DNA from: PWQG01 sp040882255
GTDB taxonomy: Bacteria; Pseudomonadota; Gammaproteobacteria; Pseudomonadales; Pseudohongiellaceae
Length of the DNA: 64,000 nucleotides
Direction: 5' to 3'
Assembly: GCA_040882255.1 (NCBI GenBank)
Contig: JBBEBP010000005.1
Coordinates: 1 to 64,000 of the forward strand
A program made the position numbers and the translations under genes. Positions 13,655 through 22,403 of the stretch are shown piece after piece. Position 1 is the first letter of the stretch. Each line of letters starts with the position of its first letter. The notes under the pieces were generated by a model. The model had not been told where the DNA came from, did not search any database, and saw only the letters and a list, made by a program, of their open reading frames with translations.

Positions 13655-15036
13655 TCTCCGGCACTCCACAGGGTGGTGCCCCGGATGGTGCCGCTGCCCA
13701 GTTGCTGGTCAAAGAAGTAACCGGCCTCGCGGCCGTCGATACTGACCGAGCCGGCAATGTTCTTGTCATCGCTGCGGTTATGGAAAACCCCGCCGGAGAA
13801 CAGCTGGCCGCTGCTGTTGAAATCGATAGCGCCGGTGGCGTCCGAATCCAGGTTCAGCGAGGTGGTGAAGGTATCGCGGCCGAAGTCGATGCGCAGGCCA
13901 CCGCCATTGACGGTCATCGCCTCGGTGCCGGCACTGCCATTGTGGAAGGCCTGGGCGGCATCCAGATCGAACCCGATCTCGCCCAGCCCGCTCTCAACGC
14001 GGGTGGTGCCCACATCGTTGCGGTACAGGGCCACCTCGCCATTGCCGACCGTGACCTTGCGTCCCTCACGGGCATCCGCCCAGCTCAGCGCAATGCCCCG
14101 GCCGGGTTCACCCATGGCAAAGCGTCCCCAGACCAGCTGCCGCTGCTCCAGTGAGGTGGTCTCGATGGCGCTCGGCGCGGCGCTGGTCGGCCGCGTGGCG
14201 GGTTGCTCGGAGGCGCGCTCGTTCACTTCCCGCAGAGCCACCGACTCCTGGTAGACATCGGCGATGGCCTCTTTGGCCATGGCGCTGCCTTCCTCGTCGT
14301 CACGCTCCTCTTCCAGCTCACTGTCCACCATGGCCAGCAACTGTTGCTCGGCGCGCGGCCGCAGCACCGGTTCCATCTGCCCCTCCACCACTTCCGCGAT
14401 CTGCATGGAAGCACTGGCCAGCTCCAGGCTGCCGGTAGCACAAGGCCCCAGTGTGCCGGCCAGGCAGCTCTCGGAATAGGGTGCGATGACGATGGCGCCC
14501 TCGTTGACCAGGGCGCGCACGTTACGCTGACTGGCGCTGACCACGAAATCCGTGCCGCGCACGCCGATGGCGGCCACTGGCGTGTCGAGGCGGAAACGCT
14601 CGCGCGCCGCACTGCCGGCCTTGCCGGAAATGGAGCGGGTCACGCCCTCTTCCAGCGCGAATTTGACGGTGGAATCGGACGGGGATTGTTCGTTGTAGTC
14701 GTATTCGGTAATGCGCAGACGACTGCCGGGCCGCACGCTGACCAGGCCTTCATCGATGAACTGTACGTGTACGTGGCCATTGCTCTCGGTGACAATGCGG
14801 TCGCTGGCCCGGATATCGTCTCCCACGCTGACCGCACGGCGCTCGCCATCGCCGGACTCCAGCCAGGCCTTGCCGAGCAGCAGACTGACTGTTCCGACCG
14901 GCGCTTCATCCGCCGCCCCGGGTTCCGAGGCATCGGCAGGCTGGGTCAACAGCAGGATGAAGGCGAATACCATCAGCAGGGCAGCCGCCGCCTGGAGCAC
15001 TCTCTGGAGTCGTTCGGGCATCGTTTTCAACGTCAT
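13651..15036 (-). CDS. FecR-domain periplasmic protein
   Basis: About 461 residues from ATG 15036. It has a membrane or signal segment (RVLQAAAALLMVFAFILLL), then a FecR domain (about 50-160: LLGKAWLESGDGERRAVSVGDDI, RIVTESNGHVHVQFIDEGLVSVRPGS and an IGVRGTDF end), an acidic linker (SELEEERDDEEGS) and a C-terminal beta-rich domain. FecR domains of this kind sense envelope states or bind partner proteins. It overlaps the cyclase gene by four bases, so it may be the periplasmic partner of the CHASE2 sensor. The longer reading to 15141 is unlikely because the predicted promoter lies inside it. Confidence 0.8.
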   Translation of the reverse strand: MTLKTMPERLQRVLQAAAALLMVFAFILLLTQPADASEPGAADEAPVGTVSLLLGKAWLESGDGERRAVSVGDDIRASDRIVTESNGHVHVQFIDEGLVSVRPGSRLRITEYDYNEQSPSDSTVKFALEEGVTRSISGKAGSAARERFRLDTPVAAIGVRGTDFVVSASQRNVRALVNEGAIVIAPYSESCLAGTLGPCATGSLELASASMQIAEVVEGQMEPVLRPRAEQQLLAMVDSELEEERDDEEGSAMAKEAIADVYQESVALREVNERASEQPATRPTSAAPSAIETTSLEQRQLVWGRFAMGEPGRGIALSWADAREGRKVTVGNGEVALYRNDVGTTRVESGLGEIGFDLDAAQAFHNGSAGTEAMTVNGGGLRIDFGRDTFTTSLNLDSDATGAIDFNSSGQLFSGGVFHNRSDDKNIAGSVSIDGREAGYFFDQQLGSGTIRGTTLWSAGE

Positions 15037-15083
15037 TTCCGCTCGGTGTTCCGGTGCATGGTCGAGTGTTGTATACAACATGG

Positions 15084-15112
15084 TCATAATCCGATGGTCA
15101 GAATACCGGCAA
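15084..15112 (-). promoter_or_regulatory. Predicted sigma70 promoter of fecR-cyclase
   Basis: On the minus strand TTGCCG (15112-15107) and TTATGA (15089-15084) are 17 bp apart. The predicted start near 15077 gives a leader of about 40 nt before ATG 15036. Confidence 0.5.
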
Positions 15113-15126
15113 CGGCCGGGAATGCG

Positions 15127-15142
15127 AGTGATTGCAATCACA
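15127..15142. promoter_or_regulatory. Crp-type operator in the fecR / crp-like intergenic region
   Basis: AGTGATTGCAATCACA matches TGTGA-N6-TCACA at nine of the ten half-site positions. Its centre lies about 58 bp upstream of the predicted fecR start, near the class I position. It is also within the region upstream of the divergent crp-like gene. Confidence 0.6.
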
Positions 15143-15309
15143 GGCAGCGGCGAAAGCCCGCCCTTCCGTAGCAGACCGGGCCGCCAGGTAATTGCTATTC
15201 ACCGGCAGGCGCTTATAATCGGTCGGCAACGCGGCCAGGGGGCGCGCTAGCCCGCGCCCGGAGGGGCCTTCAGCCAAAGACATGCCATACTGCTTCAGAG
15301 GCTCCTGAC

Positions 15310-16011
15310 ATGCAGGTCACACCCGAGCTACTCAGCGCCTTCCCGTGCCTGAAGCCCCTGCCCCGACCGACGCTGGAAGCACTGGCCGGGCAGTCCTCGG
15401 CGCAGCGTTTCGCGCGCCGCGGGGTGGTGCTCAATGCCGGGCAGCGCGAGGAGCAGGTCTGCTTCCTGTTCGAGGGCCGTCTGCAGGGTGTGGATTTTAC
15501 CATTGATGGACGGGAAGTAGGGCTGTATTTCGTCGATCCGGGGGATTTCTGTGGCGAACTGGGCCTGTTTGACGGCGGCCTGCAGCCGGAGTACGTGATC
15601 GCCCGTACCCCGGCGACCACGGTGTTCGTGCCCATGCCGGCGCTGCGCGAAGTCAGCAACCAGCACCCCGGCCTGCTGCAGACCCTGGCCGGGCGGCTGG
15701 CCAGGCGGGTGCGGGAAATGACGCGGCAGCGGTCCCTGCTGGGTCTGCCCAATGTGGGACAACGGGTGTGCTGCCAGCTGTGGGTGCTGATCCCGGCCGC
15801 CGACCGGGAGACCGGGGAACCGACCCGGCTGCTGGAGCCGCCCACGCACATGGAGATCGCCATCATGATGAACCTGAGCCGCGAGGCGGTCTCGCGGGTG
15901 TTCCAGACCCTGCAGGCCCGCCAGATCGTGGCCCGTGACGGACCGGGCTGCCTGCTGATCAATGACCCGGCGGCGCTGCAGGCGCTGGCCGAGGGCAAGG
16001 CCACATTATGA
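15310..16011 (+). CDS. Crp/Fnr-family transcriptional regulator
   Basis: A 233-residue protein with a cyclic-nucleotide-binding beta roll (about 20-120, including PGDFCGELGLF), a long dimer helix and a C-terminal winged HTH. The recognition helix reads SREAVSRVFQTL, keeping the Arg-Glu..Arg of E. coli CRP (SRETVGR), which suits TGTGA half-sites. The phosphate-binding Arg-Ser pair of CRP is absent (GLQPEYV in its place), so cAMP binding is doubtful or altered. There is no N-terminal Cys cluster, so it is not an FNR-type iron-sulfur sensor. The gene is divergent from fecR-cyclase and upstream of the type I secretion operon. Confidence 0.88.
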   Translation: MQVTPELLSAFPCLKPLPRPTLEALAGQSSAQRFARRGVVLNAGQREEQVCFLFEGRLQGVDFTIDGREVGLYFVDPGDFCGELGLFDGGLQPEYVIARTPATTVFVPMPALREVSNQHPGLLQTLAGRLARRVREMTRQRSLLGLPNVGQRVCCQLWVLIPAADRETGEPTRLLEPPTHMEIAIMMNLSREAVSRVFQTLQARQIVARDGPGCLLINDPAALQALAEGKATL

Positions 16012-16120
16012 AGACTGTTACCAGAGCCGGGTTGAAAGGCGGCGGGTTCGAACCCATACTGGAGGATCGCCCGCGCCGGCAACCCACAACAATACTACAG
16101 ACCGACAAGAATCCGCGCCC

Positions 16121-17833
16121 ATGAGCAAAACTGAAAAAACGCCCGGCCAGATCGAACTGGCCCGGGCCCTGAAAACGGTCCGGCATTATTTCATCTACGC
16201 CGGCTTTTTCAGCGCCGCCGTCAACCTGCTGATGCTGGTGCCGATCATCTACATGTTGCAGGTCTACGACCGCGTGATCAGCAGCGGCAACCTCTCTACC
16301 CTGGGCATGCTGACCCTGATCGCGGTGTTCCTGCTCGCCGCCATGGGCGCCTTCGAGTGGGTGCGCTCGGCCATCCTGGTCAGCGCCAGCAACCGCATCG
16401 AGCAGGGCCTGCGCGAGCGCGTCTTCAACGCCACCTTCAAGCGTGCGCTGATGAGCGGCGGCATGAACAACAGCTCCCAGCCCATCAGCGATCTGTCCAG
16501 CCTGCGCCAGTTCCTGACCGGCAACGGCGTGTTCGCCTTCTTTGACGCGCCCTGGTACCCGATCTACGTGGGCGTGATGTTCCTGTTCCACCCCTGGTTC
16601 GGTGTGGTGGGTATCGTGGCCGGCATCATTATGGTGCTGCTGGCCGTGGCCAACGAGAAGATCACCAACAAGAAGCTGCAGAACGCCAACGAGGAAGCCA
16701 ACCAGGTCAACGCCCAGATCAACAGCAGCCTGCGCAATGCCGAAGTGATCGGCGCCATGGGCATGACGGAGAACGTACGTCAGCGCCAGCAGGAGAAAGC
16801 CAACCGGGTGCTGATCCTGCAGACCGAGGCGAGCCGCTCGGCCGGCAAGCTGACCAGCGTCAGCAAGGCCTTCCGCGTCACCACCCAGTCCCTGATCCTG
16901 GGGCTGGGCGCGTACCTGGCGGTCAACCAGCAGATCTCCCCGGGCATGATGATCGCCGGCTCCCTGCTGCTGGGCCGCGCACTGGCGCCCATCGACCTGC
17001 TGGTCGGCACCTGGAGCGGTTTCTCCGTAGCCCGCGCCCAGTATGGCCGCCTGGTGAAGCTGCTGGACAACGTGCCGCCCGACCAGGAGAAGATGAGCCT
17101 GCCGACGCCGGAAGGCAACCTGCAAGTGGAACAACTGGTGGTGGCGCCGCCCGGCACCCGGACCCCGGTGGTGCGCGGCGTGAACCTGAGCCTGACGCCC
17201 GGCGAGGCACTGGGTATCGTCGGCCCCAGCGGCTCCGGCAAGTCCAGTCTGGCCCGCGCCATGCTCGGCCTCTGGCCGGCCCTGAACGGTTCGGTGCGCC
17301 TGGACGGCGCTGACGTGGCCAGCTGGGATCGCCAGGAACTGGGTCCGTACGTGGGCTATCTGCCCCAGGACATCGAACTGTTCGACGGCACGGTGGCCGA
17401 GAACATCTGCCGCTTTGGCGAGCCGGACAGCGATCAGATCGTGGCGGCCGCCAAAATGGCCGGCGTACACGACATGGTGCTGCACCTGCCCAACGGCTAC
17501 GACACGCACATCGGCAGCAGCGGCGGTGTACTGTCCGGCGGCCAGCGCCAGCGCATCGGCCTGGCCCGCGCCATCTACGGCCAGCCCAGGCTGGTCGTGC
17601 TGGACGAGCCGAACTCCAATCTGGATGACGCCGGCGAGAAAGAACTGATAAACGCCCTGCAGCGGGTCGCCGAACAGGGCACCACCGTGGTGGTGATCAC
17701 CCACCGCATGATGATCCTGAGCTGCGTGAGCAAGATCCTGGTGTTGAAGGAAGGGGCTCCGGTCAAATTCGGTCCCCGCGACCAGGTGTTGTCCGAACTG
17801 ACCGGCCAGCAGGGCAACCGCGCCACTGGATGA
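16121..17833 (+). CDS. Type I secretion ABC exporter (PrtD/HlyB-like)
   Basis: A 570-residue fused permease-ATPase. The N-terminal membrane domain (about 25-300) starts YFIYAGFFSAAVNLLMLVPIIYMLQVYDRV, the signature of the PrtD group of protease/S-layer exporters without a C39 peptidase. The ATPase domain has Walker A GPSGSGKSS, signature LSGGQRQRIG and Walker B LVVLDEPNSNLD. ATG 16121 is chosen; the frame upstream overlaps the regulator gene. It forms the inner-membrane part of a trans-envelope channel with the next two gene products and probably exports the RTX-like protein at 183-2807. Confidence 0.92.
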   Translation: MSKTEKTPGQIELARALKTVRHYFIYAGFFSAAVNLLMLVPIIYMLQVYDRVISSGNLSTLGMLTLIAVFLLAAMGAFEWVRSAILVSASNRIEQGLRERVFNATFKRALMSGGMNNSSQPISDLSSLRQFLTGNGVFAFFDAPWYPIYVGVMFLFHPWFGVVGIVAGIIMVLLAVANEKITNKKLQNANEEANQVNAQINSSLRNAEVIGAMGMTENVRQRQQEKANRVLILQTEASRSAGKLTSVSKAFRVTTQSLILGLGAYLAVNQQISPGMMIAGSLLLGRALAPIDLLVGTWSGFSVARAQYGRLVKLLDNVPPDQEKMSLPTPEGNLQVEQLVVAPPGTRTPVVRGVNLSLTPGEALGIVGPSGSGKSSLARAMLGLWPALNGSVRLDGADVASWDRQELGPYVGYLPQDIELFDGTVAENICRFGEPDSDQIVAAAKMAGVHDMVLHLPNGYDTHIGSSGGVLSGGQRQRIGLARAIYGQPRLVVLDEPNSNLDDAGEKELINALQRVAEQGTTVVVITHRMMILSCVSKILVLKEGAPVKFGPRDQVLSELTGQQGNRATG

Positions 17834-17883
17834 TCCGAGTGGATGAAGCAGAATGAGACAGAACCCGACAATGGAATCGACCC

Positions 17884-19215
17884 GTGACTGACAGGAACAG
17901 AACCGACGACAACGCCCTGATGGAGACATTGACCTCGGGCTTCGCCAGCGCCCGCCGCACCGGGCTGATCATCGCCTTCCTGGTGTTCGGCGTGTTCGGC
18001 ATCTGGGCCACCACCGCGCCCATCGACGGGGCTGCGCATGCCCCGGGCACGGTGACGGCCCGCTCCAACAACAAGGTCGTCCAGCACCTGGAAGGCGGCA
18101 TCATCAGCGAGATACTGACGGAGAACGGCGATCGGGTGGAAGCCGGTGATCCCCTGGTCCATTTGGACGCCACGCAGTCGCGCGCCGAGCTGGCCATGGC
18201 CAACGTACAGTTGGCTGCGGGCGAGGCCCGCGAGGCGCGCCTGCTGGCCGAGCGCGACGGGCTGGAGCAGGTCGAATTCGAGACCGACATCAGCGCGGCC
18301 AGCCCGGTGGAAGTGGCCGAGATGCTGTCCCAGCGTGCGGTGTTCCAGGCCCGCCGCGAGGCACGGCTGGGCCAGATCGACATGCTGGAGCAGCGTGTAC
18401 GCCAGCTGCGCTCCCAGCTGGAGGGGTTGCACAGCCAGCGGGAAAGCAAGCAGTCACTGGTCACCTCCTACGCCGATGAGCTGGAGGAGGTACGCGGCCT
18501 GCTGGCCGACGGCTTCTCGGACACCAACCGGCTGCGCTCGGTGGAACGCAATCACAGCACCCTGCGCGGCGAGATCGCCGAACTGGACTCCAACATCGCC
18601 ACCACGGAAATGCGGATCACCGAAACGCAGACCGAGATCAAGCAGGTGGAACGCGAGTTCTTTGCCGAGGTGGTCACCGAACTGGGCGAGACGCGCAGCC
18701 AGCTTGAGGACCTGCGCGAACGGCGCACGGCGCTGCAGGACGTGGTCGACCGCAAGATCGTGCGAGCCCCGGATGCCGGCATCGTCAACGGCATGGACAT
18801 CCATACGGTGGGCGCCGTAATCGCGCCGGGTGACCCGATCGCGGAAATCGTGCCGGAAGGCGACGAGCTGATCATCGAGGCCCGCGTCTCGCCCATGGAC
18901 ATCGACCGCGTGGCCGTGGGTCAGGACGCCTCGGTGCGTTTTTCCTCGCTGAACGCACAGACCACCCCGCGCCTGACCGGCACGGTGATCAACCTCTCGG
19001 CCGATGCCTTCGTCGAGGAACAGAGCGGCAACTCGTATTACCAGGCGCGCATCAGCGTCGAGCCATCGGAACTGGAAAGCCTGGGAGGTTCGGCCATCGT
19101 GCTGGTGCCCGGTATGCCGGCCGAAGTGTTCATCAATTCCGGTGAGCGCACCCTGATGCAGTATCTGCTCAAGCCATTGACCAATGCCATGGCCCGCAGT
19201 TTCATTGAAGACTGA
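17884..19215 (+). CDS. HlyD-family membrane fusion protein of the type I system
   Basis: A 443-residue protein from a GTG at 17884. It has one membrane anchor near residue 35 (LIIAFLVFGVFGIWATTAPI), a lipoyl-like hairpin (VVQHLEGGIISEILTENGDRV), a long coiled coil (about 90-280) and a C-terminal beta-barrel adaptor. The protein bridges the ABC exporter and the TolC channel. It follows the ABC gene by 50 bp and reads into the TolC gene 19 bp later, so the three genes are an operon. Confidence 0.92.
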   Translation: MTDRNRTDDNALMETLTSGFASARRTGLIIAFLVFGVFGIWATTAPIDGAAHAPGTVTARSNNKVVQHLEGGIISEILTENGDRVEAGDPLVHLDATQSRAELAMANVQLAAGEAREARLLAERDGLEQVEFETDISAASPVEVAEMLSQRAVFQARREARLGQIDMLEQRVRQLRSQLEGLHSQRESKQSLVTSYADELEEVRGLLADGFSDTNRLRSVERNHSTLRGEIAELDSNIATTEMRITETQTEIKQVEREFFAEVVTELGETRSQLEDLRERRTALQDVVDRKIVRAPDAGIVNGMDIHTVGAVIAPGDPIAEIVPEGDELIIEARVSPMDIDRVAVGQDASVRFSSLNAQTTPRLTGTVINLSADAFVEEQSGNSYYQARISVEPSELESLGGSAIVLVPGMPAEVFINSGERTLMQYLLKPLTNAMARSFIED

Positions 19216-19234
19216 AGCACGAAGGCTGACCGCT

Positions 19235-20662
19235 ATGCCATGTCGATCCCGTCACATGAACCGTCTGTCATCCGTCCGGCTGGCCCTGGCCATGGCCATG
19301 GCGCTGAGCGTGCCGCTGCCCGCCCTGGCGGCGGATGCAGACTCCGGCGTGTCCGGCAACAGCAGTGAAGCCATGCGGACGGGTCAGGGCCGCACGCTGG
19401 AAGATTTCTTCACGGCCGCCATGGAGCACAGCCCCCGGCTGCGCATTGCCGAAGACCAGATGGACATCGGTTCGGCCCGGCGACGCGCCGCCAACGGCCA
19501 GTTGCTGCCCCAGCTCTCGGCCAACGCCAGCGCCTCCGACAACCGCCAGGAACGGAGCGACACACAACAGGTGCAGAACTACCGGGGCGAGCGCTACTCT
19601 CTGCAGCTGCGCCAGGTGCTGTTCAACTGGCGCGCCTTCGCCAGCCGCAGCGCGGCCTATGCGCGGGAGAACCAGTACGAGGCTCTGTACTACGAGGAGC
19701 TGGCAACCCTGTTCGCCGACGTAGCCGAGCGTTATTTCAACGTGCTGGAAGCGCGGGACACCCTGGCCTCGGTGGAGGCCGAGCTGCGCGCCGTGCAGAA
19801 CCAGCGCGACCAGGTCAACCGCCTGCGCGACCTGCAGATGGTACCGATCACCGATCTCTACGACGTGGAAGCCCGGCTCTCCGCCCTGGAAGCCGAACGG
19901 GTGGCGGCCCGCAGTGAAGTCGACATCACCCGCGAGGCGCTGCGTTCGGCCGCCGGGCTGGGTGTCGGCGAACTCTATTCACTGGGCGAGGCGGCCGATC
20001 TGAGCGTACCGGAGGGCACGGCAGCGGACTGGGCCGAACGCGCCCGCCGTGCCAACCACCAGATCAGCGCCCGCGAGTTCGCCGTGGACGCTGCCGGCAA
20101 GCGGGTTTCGGAAAGCCGCGGCGCCTACATGCCGGAAGTCAGTATCGTGGCCCAGCAGCAGCGCTCCGATCTGGGCTATGACAACCAGTCGACACCACGC
20201 CGCGACACTACCTATGTCGGGGTCGACGTCTCCGTGCCGCTGTTCGCCGGGGGCAGCAACCGGGCTTCGGTCAGCGAGGCGCTGAGCCAACAGAGCATTG
20301 CCCGCAATGAACTGCGGCAGACACAACTGGAAGTAGGCGATCAGGCGCGCATGCTCTACCTGCGCCTGCAGGCCAACTCGCAGCGTGTGACGGCGGCAAA
20401 GCAGATGGTGGAGTCCATGGCCCTGGCCGTGGAGTCGCGTCAGCGCTCCTTCGAACTGGGCAACACCACCAGCGTGGAAGTGCTGGACGCGCTGCGCGAC
20501 CAGTTCCGCGCTGAACGCGAACTGCAGGCCTACCGCTACGAACACATCAAGCTGAGCCTGCAGCTGCAGCAGGCGGCCGGCGATCTGGACGCCGAAGACA
20601 TGCTGGAAGTCAGTGGCTGGCTGGAACCGGCGGAAAACGGCGACGGCGCCGCGCAGCCGTAA
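19235..20662 (+). CDS. TolC-family outer-membrane channel
   Basis: A 475-residue protein with a signal peptide (LALAMAMALSVPLPALAADA) and two outer-membrane efflux repeats rich in coiled coil, with the TolC-type segments (RQVLFNW, PLFAGG, VEVLDALRDQFRAE). It should trimerise as the exit duct of the type I system. The start may be ATG 19235 or ATG 19256; the latter puts the signal peptide directly at the N-terminus. It is the last gene of the secretion operon, and a gene on the opposite strand follows. Confidence 0.9.
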   Translation: MPCRSRHMNRLSSVRLALAMAMALSVPLPALAADADSGVSGNSSEAMRTGQGRTLEDFFTAAMEHSPRLRIAEDQMDIGSARRRAANGQLLPQLSANASASDNRQERSDTQQVQNYRGERYSLQLRQVLFNWRAFASRSAAYARENQYEALYYEELATLFADVAERYFNVLEARDTLASVEAELRAVQNQRDQVNRLRDLQMVPITDLYDVEARLSALEAERVAARSEVDITREALRSAAGLGVGELYSLGEAADLSVPEGTAADWAERARRANHQISAREFAVDAAGKRVSESRGAYMPEVSIVAQQQRSDLGYDNQSTPRRDTTYVGVDVSVPLFAGGSNRASVSEALSQQSIARNELRQTQLEVGDQARMLYLRLQANSQRVTAAKQMVESMALAVESRQRSFELGNTTSVEVLDALRDQFRAERELQAYRYEHIKLSLQLQQAAGDLDAEDMLEVSGWLEPAENGDGAAQP

Positions 20663-20679
20663 ACCGGGCGCGCGGCTTG

Positions 20680-21408
20680 TTACTCGGCCGGCACCAGCCG
20701 GTCACCGAATGGCGTACTCACCACACGGTAGCCTTCCGGCACCTCATCTTCGCTGATCCGGCGGCGCTCGAAACGCTGGGCGCGGGCCCGAAGGGCCGCT
20801 TCGTCCTCGTCACTGCGATCACGGGCCGCGCGCAGGGCTGCGGCGAATGGATTTTCGGCCTGTTCCTCGCCGTTTTCTTCGCCGTTGCCCCCTTCACCAT
20901 TGCCACGCTCGTCCTGCGGCTCCTCGCGCTGCACGGGTTCGGCGGTGGCCAGGGCCAGCCGGGCACTGTTGTCGCCCACTGAACAGCTCACGCCCTGGTC
21001 CGTGAAATCCGCGCAGGGCGTGTGTTCGGGATGCTGGACGATCACGTGGCGGGCACTGACCGACTCGAGCTGAAAGCCCGGGTAACCCGGAATGGCCGTG
21101 CTTTCACCGGGCCGGTACTCCACGGCCACCACGTCGCCGCCACTGGATCGCAACCGCGCCCGGTAGCGGTCCCCGAAGCGGCTGGTGCCGACCAGGGTGA
21201 ACATGGGTTCGCCGCTGGTGTTGCCGCCCCGGGAGCGCTGGTTGTTGCCGCCGGACGGGCGTTCGGTCTCTTCCGGCTGCTCCACGCCCTCGAACAGTTG
21301 CAGTTCCTGGGCAGTGCCCGGCGCCACTGCGCAGCCGGCGGACAGGCACAGGGCCAGAGCCATGCGGCGGGCGGTGGGTCGGCCATTGGTACGGGACGTC
21401 AGGCGCAT
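20680..21408 (-). CDS. Hypothetical exported protein with a secretin-partner-like (HR/PilP-like) domain
   Basis: A 242-residue protein from ATG 21408, which has AGGGAA upstream. It has a signal or anchor (RMALALCLSAGCAVAPGTAQ), a low-complexity linker, then a domain reading FTLVGTSRFGDRYRARLR.. with a GYPGFQLESVSARHVIV strand set and two Cys. The last ~100 residues are acidic and helical (EEPQDERGNGEGGNGEENGE). The central pattern recalls the HR domain of GspC or PilP, which bind secretins. This is a weak resemblance. The gene is alone on its strand, between the type I and polysaccharide export operons. Confidence 0.5.
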   Translation of the reverse strand: MRLTSRTNGRPTARRMALALCLSAGCAVAPGTAQELQLFEGVEQPEETERPSGGNNQRSRGGNTSGEPMFTLVGTSRFGDRYRARLRSSGGDVVAVEYRPGESTAIPGYPGFQLESVSARHVIVQHPEHTPCADFTDQGVSCSVGDNSARLALATAEPVQREEPQDERGNGEGGNGEENGEEQAENPFAAALRAARDRSDEDEAALRARAQRFERRRISEDEVPEGYRVVSTPFGDRLVPAE

Positions 21409-21518
21409 CGTCAGTTCCCTGCGTTTCAGTATGAATACGGTTGGTCGTTGCATCTTACCGTCCGGTTTGCCTTTCAACCAGACTCTTGCGGTGCAATGAC
21501 CGGATGGCCGGGTCTCCC

Positions 21519-21534
21519 TGTGACCGGATGCACA
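21519..21534. promoter_or_regulatory. Possible Crp-type half-matched site upstream of wzm
   Basis: TGTGACCGGATGCACA has one mismatch to TGTGA-N6-TCACA. It lies 69 bp before the wzm ATG. No clear promoter boxes can be placed with it. Confidence 0.25.
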
Positions 21535-21602
21535 GCGGCAGGGCGGACGGCGGGGCTCCGAATATGATTAAATAGCCGCCTTCTGAACACGGACACGGAA
21601 CT

Positions 21603-22403
21603 ATGTTCTCATTGATCGGACGCTGGGCCACGACGCCGCTGCGCCACTTCCGGCTGTTTCACCATTTCACCCGGCAGGAATTCGGCGGCCAGTTCGCGGG
21701 CTCCTTCGGCGGGGCAATATGGCTGTTTGTCACGCCCATCGTCAACATCATCATCTATTCCTTTGTCTTCAACGTGGTGTTCCGCGCGCCCATGCCGGAG
21801 AACTTCGGCGAGACCTCCTTCGTCATCTACCTGATGGTGGCCTATCTGCCGTGGTTCGCCTTCGCCGAGGCTGTGGGCCAGTCACCCGGCATGCTGCTGG
21901 ACAAGGCGCCGCTGATCACCAAGGTGATGTTCCCGGTGCAGATCATCCCCATGGTGGGCACCCTGGTGCCCTACCTGGTGCACGGCATCGCATTGTTCGT
22001 GTTCCTGCTCTACCTGGCCACGCAGGGCTACATCGCCATGGCCTGGTTCTGGGTGCCGATCGCGCTGTTCCTGCAGTTCCTGTTCACGCTGGGGCTGGTC
22101 GCCATTCTCTCGGCCCTGTGCGTGTTCCTGCGCGACATCCGCCAGATCGTCACGCTGATGATCACGGCCTGGTTCTTCCTGACGCCGATCATCTATCCGG
22201 TCACCCTGATCCCGGAGCGCTGGCACCCGGTTATGCTGGCCAACCCGATGCACCACTTCACGCAGTTCTACCGCGAGGCGGTGCTGCTGGGGGAATTCTC
22301 CGCCGGTAACTTCCAGGCCATGGTGATCGCCTCCGTGGTGGTCTGGCTGTTCGGGGGCTGGTTCTTCATGCGCATCCGTCATGCCTTCGGAGACGTGTTA
22401 TGA
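21603..22403 (+). CDS. wzm: ABC-2 polysaccharide export permease (Wzm/KpsM-like)
   Basis: A 266-residue protein with six predicted membrane segments and the ABC-2 transporter pattern (LIGRWATTPLRHFRLFHHFT at the N-terminus, then FAGSFGGAIWLFVTPIVNIIIYSFVF, and FLTPIIYPVTLIPE near the end). With Wzt it exports lipid-linked O-antigen or capsule chains across the inner membrane. It overlaps wzt by four bases (ATGA). Confidence 0.9.
   Translation: MFSLIGRWATTPLRHFRLFHHFTRQEFGGQFAGSFGGAIWLFVTPIVNIIIYSFVFNVVFRAPMPENFGETSFVIYLMVAYLPWFAFAEAVGQSPGMLLDKAPLITKVMFPVQIIPMVGTLVPYLVHGIALFVFLLYLATQGYIAMAWFWVPIALFLQFLFTLGLVAILSALCVFLRDIRQIVTLMITAWFFLTPIIYPVTLIPERWHPVMLANPMHHFTQFYREAVLLGEFSAGNFQAMVIASVVVWLFGGWFFMRIRHAFGDVL

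Noticed and set aside
15959..17929. 656-codon minus-strand frame opposite the type I ABC exporter
   Set aside because: No domain motif, repeated His/Gln/Ala/Gly runs, and complete overlap with a clear ABC exporter gene; a GC-rich antisense shadow.
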